Shown: positions 17,548 through 26,037 of the stretch, in pieces
Numbering within the stretch: position 1 is the stretch's first letter
Layout of the letters: each line of letters opens with the position of its first letter
Program-made: the position numbers and the translations under genes
Source of the DNA: Sphingomonas sp. 28-66-16
Lineage (GTDB): Bacteria > Pseudomonadota > Alphaproteobacteria > Sphingomonadales > Sphingomonadaceae
Direction of reading: 5' to 3'
NCBI GenBank assembly: GCA_002281485.1
Contig: NCGF01000002.1
Span: 124,001 to 188,000 of the forward strand
DNA: 64,000 nt
Notes under the pieces: generated by a model
Told to the model about the DNA's origin: nothing
The model's database searches: none
What the model saw: the letters and a program-made list of their open reading frames with translations, nothing else

Positions 17548-18006
17548 ATGGCGCGCGCCTGGCCGTTGATGCTGGCGGTGGCAATGGTTGCCACCGGCAC
17601 CGCCGCTTTCGGAGGACAGATGACCGAGCATGTGGCCAAGGGGAATTTTGACGTGCAGCTCACGCCGACCAGTGCGGTGGACGCCGCCGTCGGCGCGATG
17701 TCGATCGCCAAGACCTTCCACGGCGATCTCGATGGGACCAGCACCGGCCAGATGCTCGCGGTGCGCACCTCGGTCGAAGGCTCGGCCGGCTATGTCGCGA
17801 TGGAGCGGGTGACGGGCACGCTTGCGGGCCACAAGGGCAGCTTCGCGCTTCAGCACAGCGGCACGATGACGCAGGGGACACCGACGCTCTCGGTCTCGGT
17901 CGTGCCCGATTCGGGGACGGATCAACTGGTGGGGCTCAAGGGCACGATGGACATCATCATCTCGCCCGGCCGCCACGATTACGTGTTCCGCTACACGCTG
18001 CCCTGA
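17548..18006 (+). CDS. exported DUF3224-family protein, 152 aa
   Basis: The ATG lies 4 bases after the hpnH stop. Residues 1-23 are a signal peptide (MARAWPLMLAVAMVATGTAAFG). The rest is a compact beta-rich domain: MSIAKTFHGDLDGTSTGQML, YVAMERVTGTLAGHKGSFALQHSGTM, GTDQLVGLKGTMDIII and HDYVFRYTLP. This is the DUF3224 pattern, a lipocalin/AOC-like barrel family of unknown function in which the signal peptide is optional. Its 3' end overlaps the convergent hpnG by 16 bases. A lipid-binding role in the hopanoid pathway is suggested only by position. Confidence 0.78.
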   Translation: MARAWPLMLAVAMVATGTAAFGGQMTEHVAKGNFDVQLTPTSAVDAAVGAMSIAKTFHGDLDGTSTGQMLAVRTSVEGSAGYVAMERVTGTLAGHKGSFALQHSGTMTQGTPTLSVSVVPDSGTDQLVGLKGTMDIIISPGRHDYVFRYTLP

Positions 18007-18716
18007 GCGAGCAGCCTTGCCCAAAGCGGGGCGAGCTTCTGGTGGACCTCGGCCAGCGATTTGAACGCCAGCTCGGCGCTCCGCCCGGTGCGGATCAGCG
18101 CCGGTAGTTGGGCGGGCTGACGGGCGAGTGACACCAGCACCTTGCCCAAAGCCATTGATCCATCCGGGTTCATCCCCACCAGCGCCGCAGGCGGCAATGT
18201 CTCGTACGCTGTGTCCGAAATCGTGCGGATTGCGATAAACGGCAGGCCATGTCGGGCGGCCACCCGTGCGGCGATGTGCGACTCCATGTCGACCGCCAGC
18301 GCACCCGATGCGGCAAGCGCCGCCTTTTCGGCAATGCTAACGGCGATATGATCCTGCCCGATGATGGGCCCGAAATGGGCGTGGGGCAGGGCGGCTCTTA
18401 GCCCCTCCCCTTCAGGGGAGGGGTTGGGGTGGGGGCCGTCCCCCAGCGCGTCGGTCTCGATGAGACTGGGACCCCCCACCCCAACCCCTCCCCTGAAGGG
18501 GAGGGGCTTGAGATCGACGACGATGTCTCCTGCCATCAGCGATGGGTCGAGCGCGCCGGCGATGCCGGCCGACACTATCATCGTCGCGCTCGTCGCCTGA
18601 GCCTCGAGCGCCGCTTCCAGCCGCGCGCTATCGCCGCCGCCGGGGATGGCGATCACACCCGGCCCGGCGAGGATACTCGCCTCGCGCTGTAGCCCGCAGG
18701 CGATGAGGAGAGTCAC
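17991..18716 (-). CDS. hpnG: hopanoid-associated phosphorylase HpnG, carrying a repeat-derived insert
   Basis: HpnG removes adenine from adenosylhopane to give (phospho)ribosyl-hopane; it belongs to the MTA/SAH nucleosidase-phosphorylase family. Seen are LLIACGLQREASIL at the N-terminus, IVSAGIAGALDPSLMAGDIVV near residue 50, and the nucleoside-binding GALAVDMESHIAARVAARHG near 145. Residues about 70-105 (core PLPFRGGVGVGG and HPNPSPEGEGL) are encoded by both arms of a 109-bp inverted repeat and do not look like the family; the frame is kept. Start is GTG at 18716. It is the last gene of the hpnA-to-G run. Confidence 0.9.
   Translation of the reverse strand: MTLLIACGLQREASILAGPGVIAIPGGGDSARLEAALEAQATSATMIVSAGIAGALDPSLMAGDIVVDLKPLPFRGGVGVGGPSLIETDALGDGPHPNPSPEGEGLRAALPHAHFGPIIGQDHIAVSIAEKAALAASGALAVDMESHIAARVAARHGLPFIAIRTISDTAYETLPPAALVGMNPDGSMALGKVLVSLARQPAQLPALIRTGRSAELAFKSLAEVHQKLAPLWARLLAQGSV
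18400..18508. repeat. 109-bp GC-rich inverted repeat inside the hpnG coding region
   Basis: Left arm AGCCCCTCCCCTTCAGGGG(AGGGGTTGGGGTGGGGG) and right arm (ACCCCCCACCCCAACCCCT)CCCCTGAAGGGGAGGGGCT are near-perfect complements of about 38 bases. Each arm is itself palindromic around CCCCTTCAGGGG. It resembles the REP/BIME-like elements common in sphingomonads that read as PLPFRGGVGVGG and HPNPSPEGEGL when inside genes. A fragment of the same type lies in hpnB (24728-24750). Confidence 0.85.
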
Positions 18717-18730
18717 GCGCCAATCCTATC

Positions 18731-18820
18731 TGTCATGCTGAACTTGTTTCAGCATCCACCGCGCCACAACGACGGGACGGCGTGGGGCACCGTGGACCCT
18801 GAAACAAGTTCAGGGTGACG
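18731..18820. repeat. inverted repeat between hpnF and hpnG
   Basis: The left arm contains CTGAACTTGTTTCAG and the right arm CTGAAACAAGTTCAG, exact complements. The flanks TGTCA...TCCA and TGGA...TGACG extend the symmetry. It fills most of the 145-base gap between the hpnF stop and the hpnG start. It is a typical dispersed sphingomonad palindrome and could act as a processing or attenuation site before hpnG. Confidence 0.75.
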
Positions 18821-18861
18821 AATCGAGGTTGGGCAAGGCAGGCGTACAATAACCGCCCCAA

Positions 18862-20817
18862 TCACATCCCGAACGCCACGGTCTTGTCGTTCGACCGCTT
18901 CAAATTCCGGTATCGCGCCACCGCCCAGAGCGGGAAATATTTCGGATAGCCGTGATAGCGCAGGTAGAACACCCGCGGGAAACCGCCGCCGGTGTACATC
19001 TCCTGCCCCCACAGCCCATCCTCGTCCTGGTTTGCGACCAGCCATTCCACGCCGCGCGCCACCGCCGGATGCTCGACCACCCCCGCCGCCATCAGCGCGA
19101 GCAATGCCCATGCCGTCTGCGACGCGGTCGAGGGCGCGGCGGTGTACCCGGCATAGTCGAGCGCATAGCTGTCGCAATCCTCGCCCCAGCCACCATCCGC
19201 ATTCTGGATCGACACCAGCCAGTCGACCGCGCGCTCGACGGTCGGCGCCTTGGGGCTCACCCCGGCGGCGTTGAGCGCGCACAGCACCGACCAGGTGCCA
19301 TAAATGTAATTCACCCCCCAGCGCCCGAACCATGACCCGTCGGGCATCTGCTCCCCGGCGAGATAGGCAAGTGCCGCCTTCATCCGGTCGCTGTCGGTCT
19401 CGCCAAGCTGCGCCATCATCGACACGCAGCGCGCGGTCACGTCGCTGGTCGGCGGATCGAGCAGCGCGCCGTGATCGGCAAAGGGGATGTTGTTGAGATA
19501 GTGATAGGTGTTATCGGCATCGAAGGCGCCGAAGCCGCCATTCTTCGATTGCAGCCCGACGGTCCATTCATTGCCGCGCGCGATGGCCTCGTCATAACCA
19601 CCCGCGAGTGCCAGCCGGTCCTTCGCCCGGTCCATCGCCATCACGACGACGGCGGTATCGTCGAGGTCGGGATAGTGCGCGTTGTTATACTGGAAGGCCC
19701 AGCCGCCGGGGCGAACATCGGGCTTCACCTCGGCCCAGTCGCCCTTCACGTCGAGCACCTGGAGCGGCTTCAGCCACTCAAGCGCCGCCTTGGCGCGCGC
19801 CTCATTTGCCTCGCCCCCTGCCTCGAGCATCGCATGCGCGGCGAGCGCGGTATCCCAGACCGGCGACACGCAGGGCTGGCAATAGGCCTCGTCCTCCTTG
19901 ATCACGAGCAGCTTTTCGACCGATTGGCGCGCGATCGCCCGGTGCGGATGATCCTCGGCATAGCCCAGGCAATCGAACATCATCACCGAGTTCGCCATCG
20001 CCGGATAGATCGCGCCGAGCCCATCCTCGCCGTTCAGCCGTTCGGTGACGAAATCGACGCAGGCCTTCATCGCCTTCGCGCGCAACCCCTTGGGCCAGAG
20101 CGGCTCGACGCGCTTGAGCACCACGTCCAGCCCGCCAAAGAAGATCTGCCACGATCGCTTCGCCCCCTCGGCCTGGCTCTTCAGTGGCGCGGCCTTCAGT
20201 GTGTAGAGTTCGTCTACCAGCACGCCCGACGGATTTTTCGCGACGGGCTGCTTCGCCGCGAGCACCAGCAGCGGCACGATCACCGTTCGCGCCCAGTAAG
20301 ACATTTTCGACAGATGCACCGGGAACCAGCGCGGCAACAGGATCAGCTCGACCGGCATCGTCGGCACCACGCTCCACGATCCGGCACCGAACAAGGCCAG
20401 CTGGATGCGCGTGAACACATTGACCGCCGCCGCGCCGCCCGCCTTGTGGATCGCCTCGCGCGCGCGGACCATGTGCGGCGCGTTCACATCGTCGCCGATC
20501 ATCTTGAGCGCAAAATAGGCCTTCACGCTGGCGGACGTATCGAACGCCCCGCCGTGGAACAGCGGCCAGCCATGATGTTCACGCGACTGAATGCGGCGGA
20601 GATAGACGCCGATCTTGGCCTCGAGCTCAGAATCGCGCGGCTCGCCGAGATAATGCTTCAGCAGCACGAATTCGGCCGGGATGGTCGCATCGGCTTCGAG
20701 CTCGAACACCCAGTGCCCGTCATCCTTCTGCGCGCGCGACAGCGCATCGGCGGCGCGGGTCGCGCAGGCGTCGATCGCGGCGAGCGGGTCGGTCAAGGCG
20801 TCAGCAACACTGGCCAT
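18862..20817 (-). CDS. hpnF: squalene-hopene cyclase
   Basis: HpnF/Shc cyclises squalene to hopene and hopanol at the inner membrane. The 651-aa protein has the catalytic DxDD motif in YPDLDDTAVVVMAMDRA near residue 375 and several QW repeats (QKDDGHWVFE, QSKNGGFGAF, QMPDGSWFGRW, QNADGGWGED, QDEDGLWGQE). The length matches bacterial Shc. The ATG at 20817 has AGAGGA upstream. It follows hpnE with about 130 bases between them, most of it an inverted repeat. Confidence 0.97.
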   Translation of the reverse strand: MASVADALTDPLAAIDACATRAADALSRAQKDDGHWVFELEADATIPAEFVLLKHYLGEPRDSELEAKIGVYLRRIQSREHHGWPLFHGGAFDTSASVKAYFALKMIGDDVNAPHMVRAREAIHKAGGAAAVNVFTRIQLALFGAGSWSVVPTMPVELILLPRWFPVHLSKMSYWARTVIVPLLVLAAKQPVAKNPSGVLVDELYTLKAAPLKSQAEGAKRSWQIFFGGLDVVLKRVEPLWPKGLRAKAMKACVDFVTERLNGEDGLGAIYPAMANSVMMFDCLGYAEDHPHRAIARQSVEKLLVIKEDEAYCQPCVSPVWDTALAAHAMLEAGGEANEARAKAALEWLKPLQVLDVKGDWAEVKPDVRPGGWAFQYNNAHYPDLDDTAVVVMAMDRAKDRLALAGGYDEAIARGNEWTVGLQSKNGGFGAFDADNTYHYLNNIPFADHGALLDPPTSDVTARCVSMMAQLGETDSDRMKAALAYLAGEQMPDGSWFGRWGVNYIYGTWSVLCALNAAGVSPKAPTVERAVDWLVSIQNADGGWGEDCDSYALDYAGYTAAPSTASQTAWALLALMAAGVVEHPAVARGVEWLVANQDEDGLWGQEMYTGGGFPRVFYLRYHGYPKYFPLWAVARYRNLKRSNDKTVAFGM

Positions 20818-20855
20818 GCGTCGTCAATTCCTCTTGAGATTACCCATCAAGGTTT

Positions 20856-20920
20856 GTTTCGAGCGACGTCGAGAAACGGGCCACAAGCGCTGCGCCGGGT
20901 TTCTCGACTTCGCTCGAAAC
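20856..20920. repeat. inverted repeat between hpnE and hpnF
   Basis: GTTTCGAGCG and CGCTCGAAAC are the outer arms, with GTCGAGAAAC/GTTTCTCGAC nested inside. The loop is GC-rich. It is related to the element at 2805-2865. It lies inside the transcribed hpn operon just upstream of the hpnF ribosome-binding site. Confidence 0.8.
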
Positions 20921-20945
20921 GAGCGGGAGATTACTTACAAATATG

Positions 20946-22175
20946 TCAGCGCATCGCCAAGTGCGCCGCGCTCACCCCTGATCGCAGCGCTCCCTCGATC
21001 GTCGCGGGCAGCCCGGTCTGCGTCCAGTCGCCTGCCAGGAACAGGTTGCGCCAGCGCGTCTTCGCGCCCGGGCGCCGCGCATCCTGCGCCGGGGTGGCTG
21101 CAAAAGTCGCGCGCTTTTCCTTCACCACCTGCCAGGCAGGCAGCGGGGCCGAAATGCCGTGCACCGCGCACAGCTCGCGCCAGAAAAGGGCGGCGAGCTC
21201 GGCCCGGTCGGTATCGACCAGCCGGTCCGCGCCGCTGACGGTGATCGACAGCCGATCGTCGAACGCGAAGATCCATTCGGTCGTGCCACCGACCACGCCG
21301 ACCATCGCCGGCGTCCCCGGCGGTGGCACGAAGGCGAAATGCGCGTTGACGATCGCGCGGAACTCATTGGGCGCGATCAGATCGGGCACCAGCGCTTCGG
21401 CGACCCAGGGCGGCACCGCCAGCACCACCGCGCCCTCGACCGCGACCGCGCCATCGCCGAAATCGAGCGCCGCCACCCGATCACCGTCGAACACCAACGC
21501 ACGCAGCCTTTTGCCGGTCGTCACCGCCCCGCCCCGAGCACGCAGCCAGTCGAGCGCGGGATCGACGAACGCCGCCGCCAGCGTCGGTTCGGCAATGCGC
21601 GGCCGCGTCGCCAGGCCGCCGCGCGCGAGCGATCCCTGCACGACTGCCGCCGCCAGCCTTGCCGATCCCTCGCGCGGATCGGTGTTGAGCGCGGACAGCA
21701 GCACCGGTTCGAGCAGCCGGTCCCACAACACGCCGCTGGTCGCGATCCGGTCGGCCACGGTGTCGTCCTTGCCGCCGATCAGCAATCGCCCGAGCGCCAG
21801 ATGTGCAAGCGCCCCCGCGCCCGGCACCCGCCGATCGCGATCGAACAGCCACCACGGCACCGCGCCGTCATTGGGGCGGAACGTCCAGCGATCACCGCTC
21901 TTCAGGTCGCAAAAGGCAAAGTCGGCATGCGCCGGCCCGCTCAGCCGGTCGCGCGCGCCGATGGTGTCGAGATAGGCCATCACCGCATCGTTGCCCGCCA
22001 GCACCAGATGATTGCCGTTGTCGATCACCCTGCCAAGCTGCGGATCGTGATAGCTGCGGCACCGCCCGCCCGCCTGCGCGGCGCTGTCGGCGACGTCGAC
22101 GGCGACCCCGGCGCGCGTCAGTTCAATCGCAGCGGAAAGCCCGGCCATCCCTGCGCCAATGATGTGGGCCTTCAA
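20946..22175 (-). CDS. hpnE: squalene-associated FAD-dependent desaturase HpnE
   Basis: HpnE reduces or rearranges hydroxysqualene to squalene, completing the HpnCDE route. It is an amine-oxidase/phytoene-desaturase-like flavoprotein of 409 aa; the FAD-binding N-terminus is MKAHIIGAGMAGLSAAIELTRAG and the C-terminus NLFLAGDWTQTGLPATIEGALRSG closes the FAD site. The start is TTG at 22175 (13 bases after hpnD) with AAGG upstream; no better start precedes it. Three genes hpnC-D-E run without meaningful gaps. Confidence 0.95.
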   Translation of the reverse strand: MKAHIIGAGMAGLSAAIELTRAGVAVDVADSAAQAGGRCRSYHDPQLGRVIDNGNHLVLAGNDAVMAYLDTIGARDRLSGPAHADFAFCDLKSGDRWTFRPNDGAVPWWLFDRDRRVPGAGALAHLALGRLLIGGKDDTVADRIATSGVLWDRLLEPVLLSALNTDPREGSARLAAAVVQGSLARGGLATRPRIAEPTLAAAFVDPALDWLRARGGAVTTGKRLRALVFDGDRVAALDFGDGAVAVEGAVVLAVPPWVAEALVPDLIAPNEFRAIVNAHFAFVPPPGTPAMVGVVGGTTEWIFAFDDRLSITVSGADRLVDTDRAELAALFWRELCAVHGISAPLPAWQVVKEKRATFAATPAQDARRPGAKTRWRNLFLAGDWTQTGLPATIEGALRSGVSAAHLAMR

Positions 22176-22188
22176 CGGACCAATGCCT

Positions 22189-23028
22189 TCACCGGAACAG
22201 CCACAATTTCCCGACCGTGAAGATCAGCGCGGCCTTGTTGACCTTGATCCGTTCGCGTGGCGGTGCCCAGCCGACCGCCTCCATCCGCCCCAAAATCTTG
22301 TGGTAGACAGCGGCCATCAGCTTGGGCGCGATCAGATGCCCCCTGGGCTTGCGCTTCAGGATCGCCTCGGCGGCGAGGTAATGCTGCTCGGCCAATTCGG
22401 CGAGGTCGCGGCAGGCCGCATCGATATTGGGCGAGCGCGCGACACTTTCCGGGCTGCTCATGTCGACGCCCGCGGCCGCCAGATGCTCGCGCGCCAGATA
22501 GACCCGGCCGATCGCCGCATCCTCGTCGATGTCACGCAGGACGTTGGTGAACTGCAGCGCCCGTCCCAGATGGTGGGCAAGCGGCACGCCGTCGGCGTCG
22601 TCCATCCCGAAAATCTTAACCGAGAGCCGCCCGACCGCCGACGCCACCCGGTCGCAATAAAGGTCGAGTTGTTCGAAGCTCGGATAGCGCACGAAATCGG
22701 CGGTGTCGGTCGCCATCCCGTCGATCACGGCATGGAAATCGGCCTTGTCGAGGCGGAAGCGCCGCACCGCCTCCGCGACCAGGATCGCCTGGCCGGGATC
22801 GCCGCCCGCATAAAGCGAGTCGATATCCGCGCGCCATTGCTCGAGTGCCGCCGCGCGGTCGGCACGGTCGCCCTCCTCGTCATCGGCGATGTCGTCGACG
22901 ATCCGGCAGAAGCCATAGACCGCATACATCGCCTCGCGCTCGGCCTTGGGCAGCACCCGCATCCCGGCATAGAAGCTGCTGCCGGAAACCTGCGCTTGCA
23001 GCGCGGCGGGGGTGTTGTCGGGATTCAT
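22189..23028 (-). CDS. hpnD: presqualene diphosphate synthase HpnD
   Basis: HpnD condenses two farnesyl diphosphates to presqualene diphosphate. It is a class I trans-prenyl head-to-head synthase of 279 aa. The two metal-binding aspartate motifs are GFCRIVDDIADDE near residue 45 and QFTNVLRDIDEDAAIGRVYLARE near 160. The ATG at 23028 overlaps the hpnC stop (ATGA). The paralogue HpnC next door carries out the following step. Confidence 0.95.
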   Translation of the reverse strand: MNPDNTPAALQAQVSGSSFYAGMRVLPKAEREAMYAVYGFCRIVDDIADDEEGDRADRAAALEQWRADIDSLYAGGDPGQAILVAEAVRRFRLDKADFHAVIDGMATDTADFVRYPSFEQLDLYCDRVASAVGRLSVKIFGMDDADGVPLAHHLGRALQFTNVLRDIDEDAAIGRVYLAREHLAAAGVDMSSPESVARSPNIDAACRDLAELAEQHYLAAEAILKRKPRGHLIAPKLMAAVYHKILGRMEAVGWAPPRERIKVNKAALIFTVGKLWLFR

Positions 23029-23876
23029 GCCGCGAGCCTTTTCACCGCTGCCCAGGCGGCGATCCCCGCCATCTCAAGCTTGCCGTGGTGGACGCGCTCG
23101 CTGAGCGGATCATGGGTCAGCAGCCGCCGGGTCAGGCTCTCGGCCAGCCGCTGGATGATCGCGACTTCGACCGCGAGGCGCTTGTCGCTGATCAGGCCGG
23201 AAAAAACCGACGAATCGGTCAGCAGCCCCAATGTCTTTTCTGCCATTGCCACAATCACCGAACGCAGCGCCGGCGAGGCATGTTCCGCCCCGAGATCCTC
23301 GACCGAAGCCCCCGCCGCCGCCAGCATCTCGGTCGGGATATAGACCCGGTCGATCGCGCGATAATCCTTCCCGCAGTCCTGCAGATGGTTGATCACCTGA
23401 AGCGCGGCGCACAACGCATCCGACGCTGCCCAGGTGCTGCGGTCCTCATGATGCACATCGAGCACATAGCGCCCGACCGGCATCGCCGAGACGCGGCAAT
23501 AATCGATCAGCGACTCCCAGGTCGCGTGGCGGCTGACGGTGCAGTCCTGCTCGAACGCAGTCAGCAGGTCGAGGCCGTGCTGCGGCGACAGCTTGTATTC
23601 GGCGAGCACGCCGCGCAGCGCGCGTGCCTCGGCGTTGGTATCGCTGATCCCGGCCAGCGTCGATCGCATCGCGCCGAGCAGCGCGAGCCGCTCATCGGCA
23701 GAGGCCGACCCGTTGTCAGCGACATCATCGGCGGCGCGCGCGAAATGATAAAAGGCCATTACGGGGGCGCGGTGTTCGGCTTTCAGCAAAAAGCTCGCGA
23801 CCGGGAAATTCTCGTCCTTGTGCCCCTTGCCCGAGGCGAGCGCGGCAGCAGAGGCTGAAGCCGGAGCGGGGGTCAT
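23025..23876 (-). CDS. hpnC: hydroxysqualene synthase HpnC
   Basis: HpnC converts presqualene diphosphate to hydroxysqualene. It is a squalene/phytoene synthase family member of 283 aa: FYHFARAADDVADNG near residue 37 is the first Asp-rich motif and INHLQDCGKDYRAIDRVYIP near 160 the second. The N-terminus is Ala/Ser-rich. The ATG at 23876 overlaps the hpnB stop (ATGA), which fixes the start even though the frame is open for another 63 codons upstream. Confidence 0.95.
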   Translation of the reverse strand: MTPAPASASAAALASGKGHKDENFPVASFLLKAEHRAPVMAFYHFARAADDVADNGSASADERLALLGAMRSTLAGISDTNAEARALRGVLAEYKLSPQHGLDLLTAFEQDCTVSRHATWESLIDYCRVSAMPVGRYVLDVHHEDRSTWAASDALCAALQVINHLQDCGKDYRAIDRVYIPTEMLAAAGASVEDLGAEHASPALRSVIVAMAEKTLGLLTDSSVFSGLISDKRLAVEVAIIQRLAESLTRRLLTHDPLSERVHHGKLEMAGIAAWAAVKRLAA

Positions 23877-25042
23877 GCCTCGATCGCCGCCTGTGTGCGG
23901 CCCTTCCACATCCCGCCGCGCCCGCGCCAATGCGCCCAGGCACTGGCAACGGTGCAACCGGCATAGAACAGCGCGATGCCCGGCAGCGCCACGCCCCACA
24001 GCGGCGATCGGCGGTAGAAACGCAGCATCGGTTGGAACGCGATCGTCATCAAACCCCAGCAACACGCAGCAATGATCTGCGCATAGCCGTGCCCGAACAG
24101 CGCGAGCAAGGGCGCGGCGAGATAAACCAGTCCGAGTCCCGCGAGGGTGCCGATCAGCGCGACCGGCGAATAGCCCAGCTGCGCATAGGCCGATCGCGAA
24201 ATCATTGCCGCGACCGACTCCCCTGTATCATAGACGCGAATGCTCACCGATCGATCGGTCAGCCCCAGCCAGACGCGCCCCTGCCGCTTCATCAGCGCGC
24301 CGAACGCGCAATCGTCGATCAGCGCATTGCGAACCGCGCCGATCCCGCCGGCGCGCTCGAGCGCGGCGCGTTCGGCGAGCATGCACCCGCCCGCCGCTGC
24401 GCCGACGCCGCCGGGTCTGTTCACCGCGCCGAACGGATAGAGCAATTGGAAGAACCACACGAAAGCGGGGATCAGCGCGCGCTCGGCGAGGCTTTCGCAG
24501 CGTAGCTTGGCCATCAGCGACACGAGGACGCGATCGTCCCCCATCGCGCGCGCGACGAGCGTGCGCAGCGTATCAGGCGCATGGGCGATATCGGCATCGG
24601 TTAGCCACAGATAATCGGGCGCGTCGCCCGCCGCCGCAATGCCCTGCGACACCGCCCATAATTTGCCCGTCCAGCCGGGCGCGAGCGGTTGGCCCGAGAG
24701 GATCGTCAGGCGCGATAAACTGCTGATCCCCTGCCCTTCAGGTGAGGGGCTTGTCAGGGCTACGGTCCGCGCGATCGCCGCCGTCCCATCGCTTGAATTA
24801 TCGTCGACCAGGATCACCCGGAACGCCCCGGGATAGTCCTGGGCGATCAGGCTGCCGATCGAGCGTGCGATCACCTCCGCCTCGTCGCGGGCAGGCACGA
24901 TCGCGGTGACGGCGGGCCAGTGCGTCGGCTCGGGCGGCAGATCGCGCGTGTCGCGCTCGCGGGTCAGCCAGAAGCCGTCGCGCGCGAACACCAGCACCAG
25001 CCAGACGGCGAGCGCCAGCGCCGCAATGACGAGCGCGATCAC
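23873..25042 (-). CDS. hpnB: hopene-associated glycosyltransferase HpnB
   Basis: A family 2 glycosyltransferase of 389 aa with an N-terminal anchor (residues 2-20) and C-terminal helices near 290-370. GT-A features are VTAIVPARDEAEVIARSIGSL near residue 45, ILVDDNSSDGT near 77, WLTDADIAHAPDTL (DxD) and NALIDDCAFGALMKRQGRVWL. The GTG start at 25042 overlaps the hpnA stop (GTGA). Residues about 96-110 (LTSPSPEGQG...) look like an insert from a palindromic repeat. The exact reaction is not settled in the literature I recall; a side-chain sugar step is inferred. Confidence 0.92.
   Translation of the reverse strand: MIALVIAALALAVWLVLVFARDGFWLTRERDTRDLPPEPTHWPAVTAIVPARDEAEVIARSIGSLIAQDYPGAFRVILVDDNSSDGTAAIARTVALTSPSPEGQGISSLSRLTILSGQPLAPGWTGKLWAVSQGIAAAGDAPDYLWLTDADIAHAPDTLRTLVARAMGDDRVLVSLMAKLRCESLAERALIPAFVWFFQLLYPFGAVNRPGGVGAAAGGCMLAERAALERAGGIGAVRNALIDDCAFGALMKRQGRVWLGLTDRSVSIRVYDTGESVAAMISRSAYAQLGYSPVALIGTLAGLGLVYLAAPLLALFGHGYAQIIAACCWGLMTIAFQPMLRFYRRSPLWGVALPGIALFYAGCTVASAWAHWRGRGGMWKGRTQAAIEA
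24728..24750. repeat. single repeat arm inside hpnB
   Basis: A degenerate palindrome of the CCCCTTCAGGGG type (CCCCTGCCCTTCAGGTGAGGGG) reads as SPSPEGQG in hpnB. It resembles one arm of the element in hpnG. The inserted residues fall in a surface-type loop between the DDNSSDGT motif and the LTILSG strand. Confidence 0.6.
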
Positions 25043-26037
25043 GCGATCTTCCCCGCCGCGCGGAACCAGGCAATCGCGTCGGCGATCGCCTCGGGATAGG
25101 GCCGGGCATGATAGCCAAGCGCGCGTTCGGCCTTCGCGCTCGAAAAATACATGTTGTGCGCCGCCATCTTGAGCGAATCGACCGTCAGGAACGGATCCTT
25201 GCCGGTCACCCGCGCGATCGCCTCGTTGGCATAGGCCATTGGGAACAGGGCCGCGCGCGGGATGCTGATCGTCGGGGCCTTGCGGCCGACGATCCGGGCG
25301 ATCTCGGCGAGCATCGCGCGCAGCGTCACATCCTGCCCGCCGAGCACGTAACGTTCGCCGATCGCCCCCTTTTCGAGCGCGAGCAGATGCCCGGCGGCGA
25401 CATCGTCGACATGGACGAGGTTGAGCCCGCTTTCGACGAAGGCCGGCATCCGGCCGTTGGCGGCCTCGACCAGGATCCGCCCGGTCGGCGTCGGCTTCAC
25501 GTCGCGCGGGCCGATCGGGGTCGATGGGTTGACGATCACGACGGGCAGGCCGTTCGCCGCCATCGCCTCGACCAGCCGCTCGGCGACCACCTTGCTCCGC
25601 TTGTACGCACCGACGGCCTGTTCGGGCGTCGCCGGGCGGGTTTCGTCGGCGGCGCCGCCATCGAGCGGCTTCAGCGTGGCGACGCTCGATGTATAGACGA
25701 GCCGCTCGACGCCCGCCGCGCGCGCCGCCTCCATCACCGCGCGGGTGCCACGCAGATTGTTGCGGACGATGTCTTCGGGGTCGGGCGCCCAGAGCCGGTA
25801 ATCGGCGGCGACATGAAAGAGGTAGCGCACCCCTTCGAGCGCCGCGCGCACCGACTCGGCGTCGCGGATATCGCCTTCGCGGGGGTCGGCATCGAGCCCC
25901 GCGAGATTGGATCGATCCGACTCGCGGCGCACCAGCACCCGCAGCCGCGCGCCCCGTGCCGCCAGCGCGCGCGCGACCGCCGCCCCGACGAAGCCGGTGG
26001 CGCCCGTCACCAGAACCGGTTCGCCGGCGAAGGTCAT
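25039..26037 (-). CDS. hpnA: hopanoid-associated sugar epimerase/dehydrogenase HpnA
   Basis: An extended short-chain dehydrogenase of 332 aa: VLVTGATGFVGAAVARALAARG (NAD-binding) at the N-terminus, the active-site tyrosine/lysine in VGAYKRSKVVAE near residue 150, and VNPSTPIGPRD near 175. HpnA proteins are assigned to side-chain processing of ribosylhopane or its sugar; the precise reaction is uncertain. The ATG at 26037 is preferred over a TTG four codons earlier because GGGAG lies 6 bases upstream. It is the first gene of the hpnA-B-C-D-E-F-G operon, divergent from hpnI. Confidence 0.92.
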   Translation of the reverse strand: MTFAGEPVLVTGATGFVGAAVARALAARGARLRVLVRRESDRSNLAGLDADPREGDIRDAESVRAALEGVRYLFHVAADYRLWAPDPEDIVRNNLRGTRAVMEAARAAGVERLVYTSSVATLKPLDGGAADETRPATPEQAVGAYKRSKVVAERLVEAMAANGLPVVIVNPSTPIGPRDVKPTPTGRILVEAANGRMPAFVESGLNLVHVDDVAAGHLLALEKGAIGERYVLGGQDVTLRAMLAEIARIVGRKAPTISIPRAALFPMAYANEAIARVTGKDPFLTVDSLKMAAHNMYFSSAKAERALGYHARPYPEAIADAIAWFRAAGKIA

